A stretch of DNA of 34,870 bases from an uncultured Veillonella sp. (GCA_900550455.1 URSE01000004.1:1-34870), one strand, 5' to 3'. Positions 7,278-16,196 are shown, counted from the stretch's first letter. The notes: generated by a model not told the origin, from the sequence alone. Program-made: numbers and translations.

Positions 7278-8996
7278 TTATAGATTAGCCAATAATTCCA
7301 GAACCTTTGGCCCCACTTGTTCCACAGGCACATTGATAGCTTGCCCTGTTTTACGGACACGGATTTCCACTTCCTTCGTTTCCAAAGTATTTTTAGAAAC
7401 TGTAATACGTAATGGATAACCGATGAGGTCAGCATCTTTAAACTTAACCCCTGCACGGTCTTTACGATCATCCAAAAGACTTTCAATTCCCTCTTGCATG
7501 AGGATTCCATAAATTTCATTGGACAAGTCCATAAGAGCTTGATCCTTAGCATTGATAGGAACGATAACCACTTCAAATGGAGCAATAGCCCGTGGCCAAA
7601 TAATACCATCCTCATCATGGGATTGTTCAATAGCCGCAGCCAAGGTCCGGGTCACACCGATACCATAACAACCCATAACCATAGGACGCGGACGACCGCC
7701 TGCATCGAGAACAGTAGCACCCAAAGCTTGGGAATACTTAGTGCCCAACTTGAATACTTGCCCTACTTCAATCCCCTTATTAACGTACAATTCACCACCA
7801 CAGTGAGGGCATACATCATCTGCAGTAATCAACCGAATGGGAGCAACAATAATATCATCCACATTAAAGTCCCGTTTAGGATTGATGTTGATATAGTGGG
7901 CATCCACCTTATTGGCCCCACCACATAAGTTGTAGGCCTCCATTATGGATTGGTCTACTACTATGGCTAAATCATCTGATTGACTAAGACCTACAGGAGA
8001 GATAAAGCCCGCTACCAAACCTGTTCTTTTAAGGTCTTCTTCAGAAGCCATTTCAGGTTCTAATGTTCCGTCAACTGCATGTTGTACAGCTATTTCATTG
8101 ACTTCATGGTCACCCCGGACCATAGCCAAAACGACCTTGCCATCCACATTAAAAACAACAGCCTTAATGGTCTTATCCAGAGGCAAGTTAAGGGCCTCAG
8201 CCACAGCGTCAATGGTCTTAGCCGCCGGTGTTGCCACTTCTTCCATAGGTTTAAAATCTTCTGGCTCTTGCTTAATTATACCTGGTTTACCAATTTCCAT
8301 ATTAGCGGCATAGTCACAAGATTTACAGTGGATAACATCCGCTTCCCCTGCTTCTGCTAGCGCCATGAATTCATGAGAGTTAGAGCCCCCAATGGCACCA
8401 GAATCGGCTTCGACAGGTTTAAAGAAGAGACCACAACGGGAGAAAATACGGCTGTAAGCATCATACATAGCCTTGTATTGAAGGTCTAAGCCTTCTTCGT
8501 CCACATCAAAGGAGTAAGCATCCTTCATAATGAATTCTCGAGATCGCATGAGACCATAGCGCGGACGTCGTTCATCTCGGAACTTAGACTGCATTTGGAA
8601 AAGATTAATTGGCAACTGGCGATAGGATTTAATTTCATCCTTTACCAAGGTTGTAATCATTTCTTCATGAGTTGGACCCAAGCAGAATTCACGACCATGG
8701 CGATCAGCGATACGCATCATCTCTTCACCATAGGCACCCCAACGACCAGATTCTTTCCAAATCTCAGCAGGTTGCAATATGGGCATCATAATTTCTTGAG
8801 CCCCTGCTGCTTCCATCTCTTCCCTTACGATGGCTTCAATCTTGCGGATGGACCGCCAAGCAAGTGGCAAGAAAGAATAAAGGCCATTGGCCATTTTGCG
8901 GATAAACCCAGCCCGCAACATATATTGTTGACTGATTACATCAGCGTCAGAAGGAACCTCACGAAGTGTAGGCGCGTATAACTTACTGGCTAACAT
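7278..8996 (-). CDS. proS: Prolyl-tRNA synthetase, bacterial type with INS editing domain
   Basis: This class II aminoacyl-tRNA synthetase charges tRNA-Pro. The 572 residues are the usual bacterial length. The catalytic core includes LGPTHEEMIT (around residue 107) and RYGLMRSREFIMKDAYSF (motif 2 region). The YbaK-like INS editing domain, which hydrolyses Ala-tRNA-Pro, lies between motifs 2 and 3 (about 225-385). Motif 3 (GCYGIGVTRTLAA) and an anticodon-binding domain follow. The ATG at 8996 has AAGGAG at a 6-base spacing. It sits 26 bases after ispG and is last in the uppS-cdsA-dxr-rseP-ispG run, which is its common position in Firmicutes. Confidence 0.97.
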   Translation of the reverse strand: MLASKLYAPTLREVPSDADVISQQYMLRAGFIRKMANGLYSFLPLAWRSIRKIEAIVREEMEAAGAQEIMMPILQPAEIWKESGRWGAYGEEMMRIADRHGREFCLGPTHEEMITTLVKDEIKSYRQLPINLFQMQSKFRDERRPRYGLMRSREFIMKDAYSFDVDEEGLDLQYKAMYDAYSRIFSRCGLFFKPVEADSGAIGGSNSHEFMALAEAGEADVIHCKSCDYAANMEIGKPGIIKQEPEDFKPMEEVATPAAKTIDAVAEALNLPLDKTIKAVVFNVDGKVVLAMVRGDHEVNEIAVQHAVDGTLEPEMASEEDLKRTGLVAGFISPVGLSQSDDLAIVVDQSIMEAYNLCGGANKVDAHYININPKRDFNVDDIIVAPIRLITADDVCPHCGGELYVNKGIEVGQVFKLGTKYSQALGATVLDAGGRPRPMVMGCYGIGVTRTLAAAIEQSHDEDGIIWPRAIAPFEVVIVPINAKDQALMDLSNEIYGILMQEGIESLLDDRKDRAGVKFKDADLIGYPLRITVSKNTLETKEVEIRVRKTGQAINVPVEQVGPKVLELLANL

Positions 8997-9022
8997 ACGT
9001 TACTCCTTATCGTTTATGATTA

Positions 9023-10093
9023 TTAATTAATAGATTCAAGATATTGGTCAATTTCAGCAAAGAGTGCGTCTACCAACTCCTCTTCCTTGAGGGTCTTAAT
9101 CACTTGGCCCTTGCGGAAGAGGATGCCGTGACCCTTGCCACCGGCTATGCCAAAGTCTGCTTCTCGTGCTTCCCCTGGCCCATTGACCACACAACCCATT
9201 ACAGCAACCTTAATTGGCTCTTTAATAGACTTGAGCCGTTCTTCTACTGTATTGGCTAGGTCAAACAAGTTGACCTGACAACGGCCACATGTAGGACAAG
9301 AGATCATAGTTGCCCCAAAGTCCCGTAAGCCTAAATTAGACAAGATGGACTTACCAACTTCCACCTCGTGAATGGGATCCCCCGTCAAGGATACGCGAAT
9401 GGTATCACCTATGCCATCTAACAGAAGAGAACCTATGCCCATAGCGGATTTAATAGTCCCCTGCTTGAGGGTACCAGCTTCAGTTACCCCCAAATGCAAA
9501 GGATATGACACCTTATCTGATAATTTACGGTAGGCCTCTACCATGAGAGGTACTTCAGTGGCCTTAATGGATAATTTCATTTCTGTATACTTCACTTGTT
9601 CCAAGATCCGTACGTGTTCCAAGGCAGCCTCTACCATGCCATCCGCAGTAGGATGCCCATGGTACTTATCCAGAATATAGTCGGGCAAAGAACCCGCATT
9701 AACTCCTATGCGGATTGGAATCCGTTTAGGTTTAGCCTTTTCAACAACGGCTACTACATTATCTATGCCCCCAATATTGCCTGGGTTAATACGAAGGCCA
9801 TCAATATTGTTATCAATAGCTTCTAATGCTAACCGGTAGTCAAAATGAATATCCGCTATAACAGGAATCTTAGCTCCAACTTTTACAGCAGAAATAGCCT
9901 TAGCAGACTCCATAGTCGGCACAGCTACGCGGACCAACTCACAGCCTGCATCAGCTAGACGATTAATCTCCTCGATAGCCTTAGCAGAGTGAACAGGGTC
10001 TGTAGTAATCATAGATTGAATACTGATTGGTGCAAAGTTCCCAATCGGCACGGTACCAACTTGGATGCGCTTCGTTTGTTTACGTGTAATCAT
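9023..10093 (-). CDS. ispG: 4-hydroxy-3-methylbut-2-en-1-yl diphosphate synthase (MEP pathway)
   Basis: This 4Fe-4S enzyme converts methylerythritol cyclodiphosphate to HMBPP, the penultimate MEP isoprenoid step. At 356 residues it matches the short bacterial GcpE form. The cluster ligands are visible in SCPTCGRC and in GCVVNGPGEA near the C-terminus; the N-terminal barrel starts VQVGTVPIG-like (IQVGTVPIG). It follows rseP by 15 bases. Its ribosome binding site is weak (GGGAC about 11 bases before the ATG), so expression may depend on coupling to rseP. With dxr in the same operon it indicates that the cell makes isoprenoids by the MEP route, feeding the UppS encoded upstream. Confidence 0.97.
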   Translation of the reverse strand: MITRKQTKRIQVGTVPIGNFAPISIQSMITTDPVHSAKAIEEINRLADAGCELVRVAVPTMESAKAISAVKVGAKIPVIADIHFDYRLALEAIDNNIDGLRINPGNIGGIDNVVAVVEKAKPKRIPIRIGVNAGSLPDYILDKYHGHPTADGMVEAALEHVRILEQVKYTEMKLSIKATEVPLMVEAYRKLSDKVSYPLHLGVTEAGTLKQGTIKSAMGIGSLLLDGIGDTIRVSLTGDPIHEVEVGKSILSNLGLRDFGATMISCPTCGRCQVNLFDLANTVEERLKSIKEPIKVAVMGCVVNGPGEAREADFGIAGGKGHGILFRKGQVIKTLKEEELVDALFAEIDQYLESIN

Positions 10094-10108
10094 AACAGGA
10101 CATGTCCC

Positions 10109-11146
10109 TTAGAAGAAGCTACCTACCAAACGACCTAGGTCTTGGGTAGTAGCGTATAGGAATAATAGAATAAGTAAGGCAATACCTGCCAATTGAATAT
10201 ATTGAAGGGCCTTAGCTGGTAATTTTTTACCTCGAATTCCCTCCAGAATGATAAGTATGAGGTGCCCCCCATCCAATACAGGTAAAGGAAACAAGTTAAC
10301 TACCCCTAAGTTTATAGATAGGAGGGCTGTGAAGGATACGAGCGGTACAAAGCCCACTGCTGCTACTTGACCAGCCATTTGGGCAACGCCCACAGGGCCA
10401 GACAAGTTTTTGCCATCCCCCTTTTCTATCATAGAAAGAAGACCATCTACCATAGCGTACATGGTTTTACCTGTATCCGTAACGGAGTGAATAGCAGCTT
10501 GGTCAAGAGACATAGGATGCTGAATAATTTCTGGCATGATACCGATAACGGTGCGGCCATTTTCATCCTTAGGAATGATAGAGCTTGTAATCAGCTGTCC
10601 CTGACGTTCAACTGTGATATCTACGGCATGCATAACCGTGCCCTGTAAATTAGACCCAATATCAGTCCACTGAGACACAGGTTTGTTATCGATGGAAATA
10701 ATCCTATCTCCTGCCTCTAAATGGGCTCCTTCAGCAGGAGAACCTGCTACAATAGATCCAATGCCCGAACCAGGCGATACAGACTGAGTCCCTACCGAGG
10801 CATAGAGGCCGAAGAATAGAACAATGGCCAAAAGAAAATTAAAAACAGCTCCTGCGGAAATAACAATAAACCGCTGCCAGAGAGGCTTTTTAAGGAAGGC
10901 ACGCTCATCAAGCTCAGCCCCTTCTTCATCTTCCATCATACCTGCAATACGGTTAAAACCACCCAAGGGGATGAGTCGGATGGAATAGAGCGTCTCTCCT
11001 CTTTGAAAGCCTACGAGCTTAGGGCCAAAGCCAATGGCAAATTCATCTACCCGCATACCACACAGCTTGGCCGTAATAAAATGGCCCAGTTCATGAATGA
11101 GAACAATAAGGCCAAAAACAAAAATCGTTGCAAAGATTGTAATCAT
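10109..11146 (-). CDS. rseP: RIP metalloprotease (site-2 protease family)
   Basis: This is a membrane-embedded zinc protease that cuts transmembrane substrates such as anti-sigma factors or leftover signal peptides. The active site HELGH is at residues 18-22 in the first membrane helix. A single PDZ domain (about 115-190) contains EGAHLEAGDRIISIDNKPV. The third zinc ligand region NLFPLPVLDGGH lies in a late helix, followed by a C-terminal hydrophobic helix. At 345 residues it resembles Firmicute RasP, with one PDZ, rather than E. coli RseP with two. The ATG follows AAAGGGG and overlaps the dxr stop as ATGA, so it is translationally coupled to dxr. The substrate is unknown here. Confidence 0.93.
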   Translation of the reverse strand: MITIFATIFVFGLIVLIHELGHFITAKLCGMRVDEFAIGFGPKLVGFQRGETLYSIRLIPLGGFNRIAGMMEDEEGAELDERAFLKKPLWQRFIVISAGAVFNFLLAIVLFFGLYASVGTQSVSPGSGIGSIVAGSPAEGAHLEAGDRIISIDNKPVSQWTDIGSNLQGTVMHAVDITVERQGQLITSSIIPKDENGRTVIGIMPEIIQHPMSLDQAAIHSVTDTGKTMYAMVDGLLSMIEKGDGKNLSGPVGVAQMAGQVAAVGFVPLVSFTALLSINLGVVNLFPLPVLDGGHLILIILEGIRGKKLPAKALQYIQLAGIALLILLFLYATTQDLGRLVGSFF

Positions 11147-12303
11147 CGAGTCCCCTTTGTAATGATTTCGGTGGCTTTATGACGAGCCCACTGGTCGATA
11201 GCCAAGAGATTATCCAAAGTAAAATCGTCCTCTGGACCCATGGCTTCGAGCACAGCAGATACGGTCTTATAAATATCACCGAACCGAATAGTATCATCTA
11301 AGAAGGCATAAACGGCAGTTTCATTGGCGGCATTAAAGACGGCTGGTTTGAAACCACCTGCTGCCCCTACATCAAAAGCAAGCTTTAAGGCAGGAAAGTC
11401 ATCGTAGCGAGGCGGCATAAATTCCAAGTTAAGGATCTTAGAGAAATCTAAGTGCTCCATATGAAGAGGAACTCTTTGTGGGTAAGTCATGGCATATTGA
11501 ATTGGCTCGCGCATATCAGGATTACCTAGCTGGGCCAAAATAGCCCCATCCTTCATTTGAATCATGGAATGAACAATGGACTGAGGATGAACAACTACCC
11601 CAATATGGTCAAAATCAAAACCAAAAAGCCAATGGGCCTCAATAACTTCTAAGCCCTTATTAAAAAGAGATGCAGAATCGATAGTTATCTTATTACCCAT
11701 GTTCCAAGTTGGATGGCGGAGGCATTCTGCTGCTGTTGCACCGGGAATTTTAGCTGCATCCCAAGTCCGCAGGGGACCACCAGAAGCAGTGATAATCAAT
11801 CGTTCAACATTCTCCCTATCCTGTCCTTCCAAGCATTGGAATATAGCCGAATGTTCGCTATCGATAGGAAGTATATCTACATTATGCTCAGTGGCTAATG
11901 CAGTAATTAATGGCCCCCCTGCTACCAAGGTTTCCTTGTTAGCTAGGCCTATTGTTTTCTTACATTTAATAGCTTCAACAGTTGGTTCAATCCCGGCTGC
12001 GCCTACGATGGCCGTGATGACCATAGTAGCTTCAGGTAGGGTTGCCCCAGCAATCAAAGCTTCTTTACCACCTATGATTTGAGTCGATCCTGAATAACGT
12101 GCCTTAAGTAGCTTATAGGCTTCTGGATCAACTAGGCCGGCAACCTTAGGTTGAAACTCCTTAATTTGAGCTTCTAAGAGGTCAATATTGCGGTGGGCTA
12201 CAAGAGCTTCTACAGTAAACATATCTGGATGTTGACGGCAAACATCTAAAGTCTGCGTCCCAATCGATCCAGTGGATCCTAATAGAGAAATATGTTTCAT
12301 CAT
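11143..12303 (-). CDS. dxr: 1-deoxy-D-xylulose 5-phosphate reductoisomerase
   Basis: This NADPH-dependent enzyme makes 2-C-methylerythritol 4-phosphate, the first committed MEP step. The 386 residues carry the N-terminal nucleotide-binding GSTGSIGTQTL, the active-site block PIDSEHSA and SGGPLR, and NMGNKITIDSASLFNKGLE around the metal and substrate site. Two adjacent ATGs (12303 and 12300) are possible starts. GAGG sits only about 2 bases from the first and 5 from the second, so the second is slightly favoured. It follows cdsA by about 15 bases and overlaps rseP by 4 bases. It is the usual target of fosmidomycin in bacteria that rely on the MEP pathway. Confidence 0.97.
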   Translation of the reverse strand: MMKHISLLGSTGSIGTQTLDVCRQHPDMFTVEALVAHRNIDLLEAQIKEFQPKVAGLVDPEAYKLLKARYSGSTQIIGGKEALIAGATLPEATMVITAIVGAAGIEPTVEAIKCKKTIGLANKETLVAGGPLITALATEHNVDILPIDSEHSAIFQCLEGQDRENVERLIITASGGPLRTWDAAKIPGATAAECLRHPTWNMGNKITIDSASLFNKGLEVIEAHWLFGFDFDHIGVVVHPQSIVHSMIQMKDGAILAQLGNPDMREPIQYAMTYPQRVPLHMEHLDFSKILNLEFMPPRYDDFPALKLAFDVGAAGGFKPAVFNAANETAVYAFLDDTIRFGDIYKTVSAVLEAMGPEDDFTLDNLLAIDQWARHKATEIITKGTR

Positions 12304-12318
12304 GTCCTCGATAGAGGC

Positions 12319-13137
12319 CTAAGCAATCAAAAATAAATAGAAAATGATAGCAGGCCCCGTTAGTAGTAATGAGTCAAAGCGATCTAAGACCCCACCATGC
12401 CCTGGTAAGAGGGTACCGGAGTCTTTTACACCACAGGTACGTTTTAATTTAGATTCGAACAAATCCCCTAAAGGTGCTAATAATCCAGCTAAAACGCCGA
12501 ATGTTAAGCCCATTTGATAAGGGAGTCCGAAGAGACAGGCAAAAATCCATCCCGTTATTATACAACCCACAAAGCCACCTAAATAGCCTTCAGCAGTTTT
12601 GTTAGGGCTGATGTGGGGCACTATCTTATGCTTACCAAAGGCAACCCCCGCAAAGTAGGCGAAAGTATCGGATGCCCATGTTGTAAAAAGGAGGAGCCAT
12701 AAGATTAAGCTAGCCCCTAAGAGGCCATCAAGAGGGACTTGCAAGGATGTCAAAAGAAATTCTTGACGGAGTAAAAGTAAGGCCCCAAAACCAAGACTTA
12801 TATAGGTTAGCCCAAAACAAGAAAAGGCCATGTTCCCGATGGAAACGCCACCATTAGAGAAGGTAAAGCGCATCCAAAAAGTAAAATAAGCCAAGGCTAG
12901 GAAGGTCCCTGCCAGGGGATAAAAGCCCAAGGATAGGGCTACCATAATAAGGGCAATCGCCCCGGAGCCATAGGCCTTAGGTAGTGATAGACCATTAGCC
13001 TTAAGCATCCGGCATAATTCAGTCCACCCTTTAAGAGCTAAAATTGTCAAGATAAAATCATAGACATAACCACCCATGGTAATGGCCACTATAGCTATCA
13101 GGAAGCCAATAAAGGCTGTAACAATACGAGTCTTCAT
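12319..13137 (-). CDS. cdsA: Phosphatidate cytidylyltransferase (CDP-diacylglycerol synthase)
   Basis: This integral membrane enzyme makes CDP-diacylglycerol from phosphatidic acid and CTP for phospholipid synthesis. The 272 residues are strongly hydrophobic, with about seven or eight membrane segments. The family signature lies near the C-terminus: PLGDLFESKLKR, then KDSGTLLPGHGGVLDRFDSL, which holds the metal-binding and active-site acidic residues. Its ATG directly follows the uppS TAG with no gap, and AGGA lies in the end of uppS, so the two are coupled. The adjacency of uppS, cdsA and dxr is widespread in bacteria. Confidence 0.96.
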   Translation of the reverse strand: MKTRIVTAFIGFLIAIVAITMGGYVYDFILTILALKGWTELCRMLKANGLSLPKAYGSGAIALIMVALSLGFYPLAGTFLALAYFTFWMRFTFSNGGVSIGNMAFSCFGLTYISLGFGALLLLRQEFLLTSLQVPLDGLLGASLILWLLLFTTWASDTFAYFAGVAFGKHKIVPHISPNKTAEGYLGGFVGCIITGWIFACLFGLPYQMGLTFGVLAGLLAPLGDLFESKLKRTCGVKDSGTLLPGHGGVLDRFDSLLLTGPAIIFYLFLIA

Positions 13138-13902
13138 CTATTCCTCCATAAGGCCGCCAAAGCGACGCTCCCGTTGTTGGTAAGCCATAATAGCTTCCAC
13201 CAAGGTATCTTTTGTAAAATCAGGCCAATGAAGTGGCGTAAACCAAAACTCTGCATAGGCCAACTGCCAGAGAAGGAAGTTGGATATGCGCCAATCATTA
13301 GAAGGTCGAATGAGAAGGTCCACATCGGGGAAATCCTTAGTATAGAGACGACTGGCGATTAGGTCTTCACTAATGTCGTCAGGGTTTAAAATACCCTCCT
13401 TTACATCTTTAGCAATAGTCTTCATCGCCTGCGTCAACTCATTACGACCGCCATAATTAATGGCCAAGTGCAGTGTTAAACCCTGATTATCTTTAGTAAG
13501 TTCCTCTGCGTCTGCCATGATTTTTTGTAAGTCTAATGAAAGACCAGGAGTATAGCCGATAAAACGAATACGTACCCCATTCTCATGCATAGATTGAGTA
13601 TATTTTTTGAGGTATTCCCCTATGAGACTCATAAGGAGGGATACCTCTTGATCAGGCCGCTTCCAATTTTCTGTAGAAAAGCCATAAACTGTAAGAGCCT
13701 TAATACCTAGATCAGATGCAGCGGATACTATAGTTCGTAACGTTTCCGCCCCTGCCTTATGTCCCATAGCCCGGGGCATTCCACGCCGCTTGGCCCAGCG
13801 CCCATTGCCATCCATGATGATAGCCACATGCTTAGGTATATTGTTAGGATCTATATAGTGGCTACTAGTAGCCTTCTTGCGCTGTAAAAATCGTTTCAGC
13901 AT
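13138..13902 (-). CDS. uppS: Undecaprenyl diphosphate synthase (isoprenyl transferase)
   Basis: This cis-prenyltransferase extends farnesyl diphosphate to the C55 lipid carrier for peptidoglycan and surface polymers. The catalytic Asp31 lies in IIMDGNGRWAKRRG. Further family blocks are GHKAGAETLR, YGFSTENWKRP, and LLIRPSNDWRISNFLLWQ near the C-terminus. Most UppS proteins read RTSGE-RxSNF there, so RPSND is a small deviation. I place the start at the ATG at 13902 (254 residues), because AGAGG sits 6 bases ahead; a TTG eight codons upstream would contain that site. The gene overlaps the end of the small ORF upstream by 38 bases. Confidence 0.95.
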   Translation of the reverse strand: MLKRFLQRKKATSSHYIDPNNIPKHVAIIMDGNGRWAKRRGMPRAMGHKAGAETLRTIVSAASDLGIKALTVYGFSTENWKRPDQEVSLLMSLIGEYLKKYTQSMHENGVRIRFIGYTPGLSLDLQKIMADAEELTKDNQGLTLHLAINYGGRNELTQAMKTIAKDVKEGILNPDDISEDLIASRLYTKDFPDVDLLIRPSNDWRISNFLLWQLAYAEFWFTPLHWPDFTKDTLVEAIMAYQQRERRFGGLMEE

Positions 13903-14134
13903 AGGTAACCTCTGAAAATGATTCAAAGTCTGAGTAAACCATAGGACGGTAGATAAGAATATGCCAAGCCCCCTCTTTCGGAAAAGCCTTGGCTACATAC
14001 CAACCCTGGTCAGAAACAGGGAAAAATTTATTAAAATTAGCCCCTATAGTAACCTTATAAGGAATGCGGTCAGCTTCTAAAAGTGTTTTTACATGCTGCC
14101 AAGGCAGACCCAATATCTCTTGCGCATTAAGCAT
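13865..14134 (-). CDS. Small conserved-looking protein of unknown function between frr and uppS
   Basis: This 89-residue ORF has no name I recognise. It begins at the ATG at 14134, which overlaps the frr stop as TAATG, with GGAAG 4 bases ahead, so translation looks coupled. It fills the gap between frr and uppS and overlaps uppS by 38 bases. The protein is soluble, aromatic-rich and has no cysteine. Its start, ILGLPWQHVKTLLEADRIPY, resembles a PASTA-like helix (G-x-x-x-x-x-x-x-x-L followed by a beta strand). Several beta strands follow (GWYVAKAF, AWHILIYRP). The PASTA resemblance is inference. Its position in a core operon argues that it is a real gene, not a chance frame. Confidence 0.7.
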   Translation of the reverse strand: MLNAQEILGLPWQHVKTLLEADRIPYKVTIGANFNKFFPVSDQGWYVAKAFPKEGAWHILIYRPMVYSDFESFSEVTYAETIFTAQEGY

Positions 14135-14694
14135 TATACTTCCAAAACATCTTTTTCTTTAATAGCGCGAAGATCATCAATGGTCTTGATAAATTTATCT
14201 GTAACTTTTTGGATCTTATCTTGCCCATTTTTAGCATCATCTTCTGTAATGGTCTTAGCCTTTTCTTCCTTTTTCAAGGCATCATTAGCATCACGACGAA
14301 TATTGCGAACAGCCACTTTTGCGTCTTCAGCTTCTTTATTAACAACCTTAACGATTTCTTTACGGCGTTCTTCAGTCAACTGAGGAATAGCCAAACGGAT
14401 TTGTTCACCATCATTATTTGGATTAAGACCTAGATCGGACATCATGATTGCTTTTTCGATAGCAGGCATCATAGATTTATCCCAAGGTGCAATAACAATC
14501 ATCCGTGGCTCTGGAACAGAGATGTTAGCGACTTGGTTAATAGGAGAAGGTGTCCCATAGTAGTCTACAGTAATGCCATCAAGAAGGGCCGTTGATGCAC
14601 GACCAGTACGGATGGAGGCAAATTTATGTTTCAAAGCGTCGATAGATTTATTCATGCGCTCTTCTTGTTGCGCAATAATTTCATTTAATTCCAT
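14134..14694 (-). CDS. frr: Ribosome recycling factor
   Basis: RRF splits post-termination ribosomes together with EF-G. The protein is 186 residues, the standard length. It shows the family blocks FASIRTGRAS (about 26-35), VDYYGTPSPINQVA and ISVPEPRMIVIAPWDKS in the small domain, and LTEERRKEIVK plus VRNIRRDAND in the three-helix bundle. The ATG at 14694 overlaps the pyrH stop as TAATG, and its own stop overlaps the start of the 89-residue ORF the same way. pyrH-frr adjacency is near-universal in bacteria. Confidence 0.98.
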   Translation of the reverse strand: MELNEIIAQQEERMNKSIDALKHKFASIRTGRASTALLDGITVDYYGTPSPINQVANISVPEPRMIVIAPWDKSMMPAIEKAIMMSDLGLNPNNDGEQIRLAIPQLTEERRKEIVKVVNKEAEDAKVAVRNIRRDANDALKKEEKAKTITEDDAKNGQDKIQKVTDKFIKTIDDLRAIKEKDVLEV

Positions 14695-15422
14695 TATTTA
14701 TTACCTCTAATGATAGTACCAATTTCTTGACCTGTCACAGCCTTAGCAATATTACCTGGTACGTCCATATTAAATACAACGATAGGAATATTATTGTCCT
14801 TACACAAGGTATTAGCGGTGGAATCCATAACCTTTAGGTTTTTATTGAGAATATCCATATAGGTCAACTCATCGAATTTCACAGCCTTAGGGTTAGTCTT
14901 AGGATCGGAATCATATACCCCATCTACAAAGTTCTTAGCCATCAAGATAACATCAGCTTCAATTTCTGCTGCGCGGAGAGCTGCTGTAGTATCAGTGGAG
15001 AAATAAGGTTTACCAAGTCCAGCACCAAAGATAACGATACGCCCCTTCTCCAAGTGGCGAATAGCGCGACGGCGGATATAAGGCTCTGCCACCTCTTGCA
15101 TTTCAATAGCGGTCTGTACCCGTGTGTCCACACCAGCTTGTTCCAAGGCATCTTGCAAGGCCATAGCATTCATGACAGTAGCTAACATACCCATGTAGTC
15201 AGCTGTAGCCCTATCCATACCTGAGTTAGACCCAGCAAGACCACGCCAAAGGTTACCACCACCAACAACGATAGCGATTTGCACGTCTGTAGTCTTGGCA
15301 ATTTCAGCGATTTCTTTAGCATAACGTTCTACAGTTTCAGGATGGATACCATACCCTTGCTGCCCTGCCAACGCTTCACCGGACAACTTTAAAACAACCC
15401 GTTTAAATTGACGATTTGCCAT
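14694..15422 (-). CDS. pyrH: UMP kinase
   Basis: This hexameric kinase phosphorylates UMP to UDP for nucleotide and cell-wall precursor supply. I start it at the ATG at 15422 (242 residues, MANRQFKR), preceded by AAGGAG at a 9-base spacing. The in-frame extension upstream runs through the terminator hairpin and is not credible. Family blocks include RVVLKLSGEAL at the N-terminus, VVGGGNLWRG for phosphate binding, and DSTANTLCKDNNIPIVVFNM near the C-terminus. A transcription terminator separates it from tsf, so its expression needs readthrough or a promoter inside tsf. Confidence 0.97.
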   Translation of the reverse strand: MANRQFKRVVLKLSGEALAGQQGYGIHPETVERYAKEIAEIAKTTDVQIAIVVGGGNLWRGLAGSNSGMDRATADYMGMLATVMNAMALQDALEQAGVDTRVQTAIEMQEVAEPYIRRRAIRHLEKGRIVIFGAGLGKPYFSTDTTAALRAAEIEADVILMAKNFVDGVYDSDPKTNPKAVKFDELTYMDILNKNLKVMDSTANTLCKDNNIPIVVFNMDVPGNIAKAVTGQEIGTIIRGNK

Positions 15423-15442
15423 TGTATAAAACTCCTTATCGT

Positions 15443-15481
15443 AAAAATAAGAGAACACACTATATGGTGTTCTCTTATTTT
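15443..15481 (-). terminator. Rho-independent terminator between tsf and pyrH
   Basis: The stem 15448-15458 pairs perfectly with 15467-15477 (TAAGAGAACAC) around an 8-base loop, and flanking A and T runs extend it to 15 bp. On the minus strand it is followed by TTTTT (15447-15443). It starts 11 bases after the tsf stop. Because pyrH begins only about 20 bases further on, it probably lowers the flow of transcripts from rpsB-tsf into the pyrH genes rather than ending the operon completely. Confidence 0.85.
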
Positions 15482-15492
15482 ATAACCACTTA

Positions 15493-16173
15493 TTATGCAT
15501 TCACGGAAGCCATAACTTCAGCTACGAAATCATCTTCGCGTTTTTCAATGCCTTCGCCCAATTCAAAGCGAACGAAACGACGGATGTTGATGTTTTCACC
15601 GATTGTTGCAATATTTTCATTGATAAGATCTGTGATTGTTTTATCGCTGTCTTTGATGAACACTTGTTCCATCAAGCAGTTTTCTTTGTAGTATTTTTCA
15701 ATACGACCGTTAACCATTTTTTCCAAAACAGCTTCAGGTTTTGGTTTACGACCTGCTTTAACATCTTCTTCTGCTTCTGCTTTAGCTTGTTCAAGCAATA
15801 CAGTGCGTTCGTGTTCGATTACATCTGCAGGAACTTCTTCGCGGTTAAGGTATGTTGGGTTAGCCGCTGCGATTTGCATAGCGATATCTTTTGCCAAGTT
15901 TTGGAAGTTATCTGTTTTACCTACGAAGTCAGTTTCGCAGTTGATTTCAACCAAAACGCCGATGCGACCATTACCGTGGATGTAAGATGTAACAACGCCT
16001 TCAGCCGCAATACGACCAGCTTTTTTAGCTGCTGCAGCCAAACCTTTTTCACGGAGAAGATCAATCGCTTTATCGATGTCGCCATTAGTTTCAGTCAAAA
16101 CTTTTTTGCAGTCCATCATACCTGCGCCAGTTTTTTCGCGCAATTCTTTTACCAATGCAGCAGTGATTGCCAT
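15493..16173 (-). CDS. tsf: Elongation factor Ts
   Basis: EF-Ts exchanges GDP for GTP on EF-Tu. I start it at the ATG at 16173 (226 residues, MAITAALVKELREKTGAG), with AGGAGG at a 7 to 8-base spacing; the longer frame has no ribosome binding site. The N-terminal UBA-like domain has the family signature LREKTGAGMMDCKKVL, and the core has VEINCETDFVGKTDNF, which contacts EF-Tu. It is shorter than E. coli EF-Ts (283 residues) because one core subdomain is reduced. Codon use is strongly biased, as expected for a highly expressed gene. It is co-transcribed with rpsB. Confidence 0.97.
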   Translation of the reverse strand: MAITAALVKELREKTGAGMMDCKKVLTETNGDIDKAIDLLREKGLAAAAKKAGRIAAEGVVTSYIHGNGRIGVLVEINCETDFVGKTDNFQNLAKDIAMQIAAANPTYLNREEVPADVIEHERTVLLEQAKAEAEEDVKAGRKPKPEAVLEKMVNGRIEKYYKENCLMEQVFIKDSDKTITDLINENIATIGENINIRRFVRFELGEGIEKREDDFVAEVMASVNA

Positions 16174-16196
16174 GTTGTGTGTCCTCCTATTTGTCA

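Noticed and set aside
7265..7630. 121-residue minus-strand ORF inside proS
   Set aside because: It is an alternate frame of the proS C-terminus, Trp- and Lys-rich with no homology features.
14694..15458. 254-residue form of PyrH with extra N-terminus
   Set aside because: The extra codons run through the terminator hairpin; the ATG at 15422 has AAGGAG at good spacing and begins the conserved protein.
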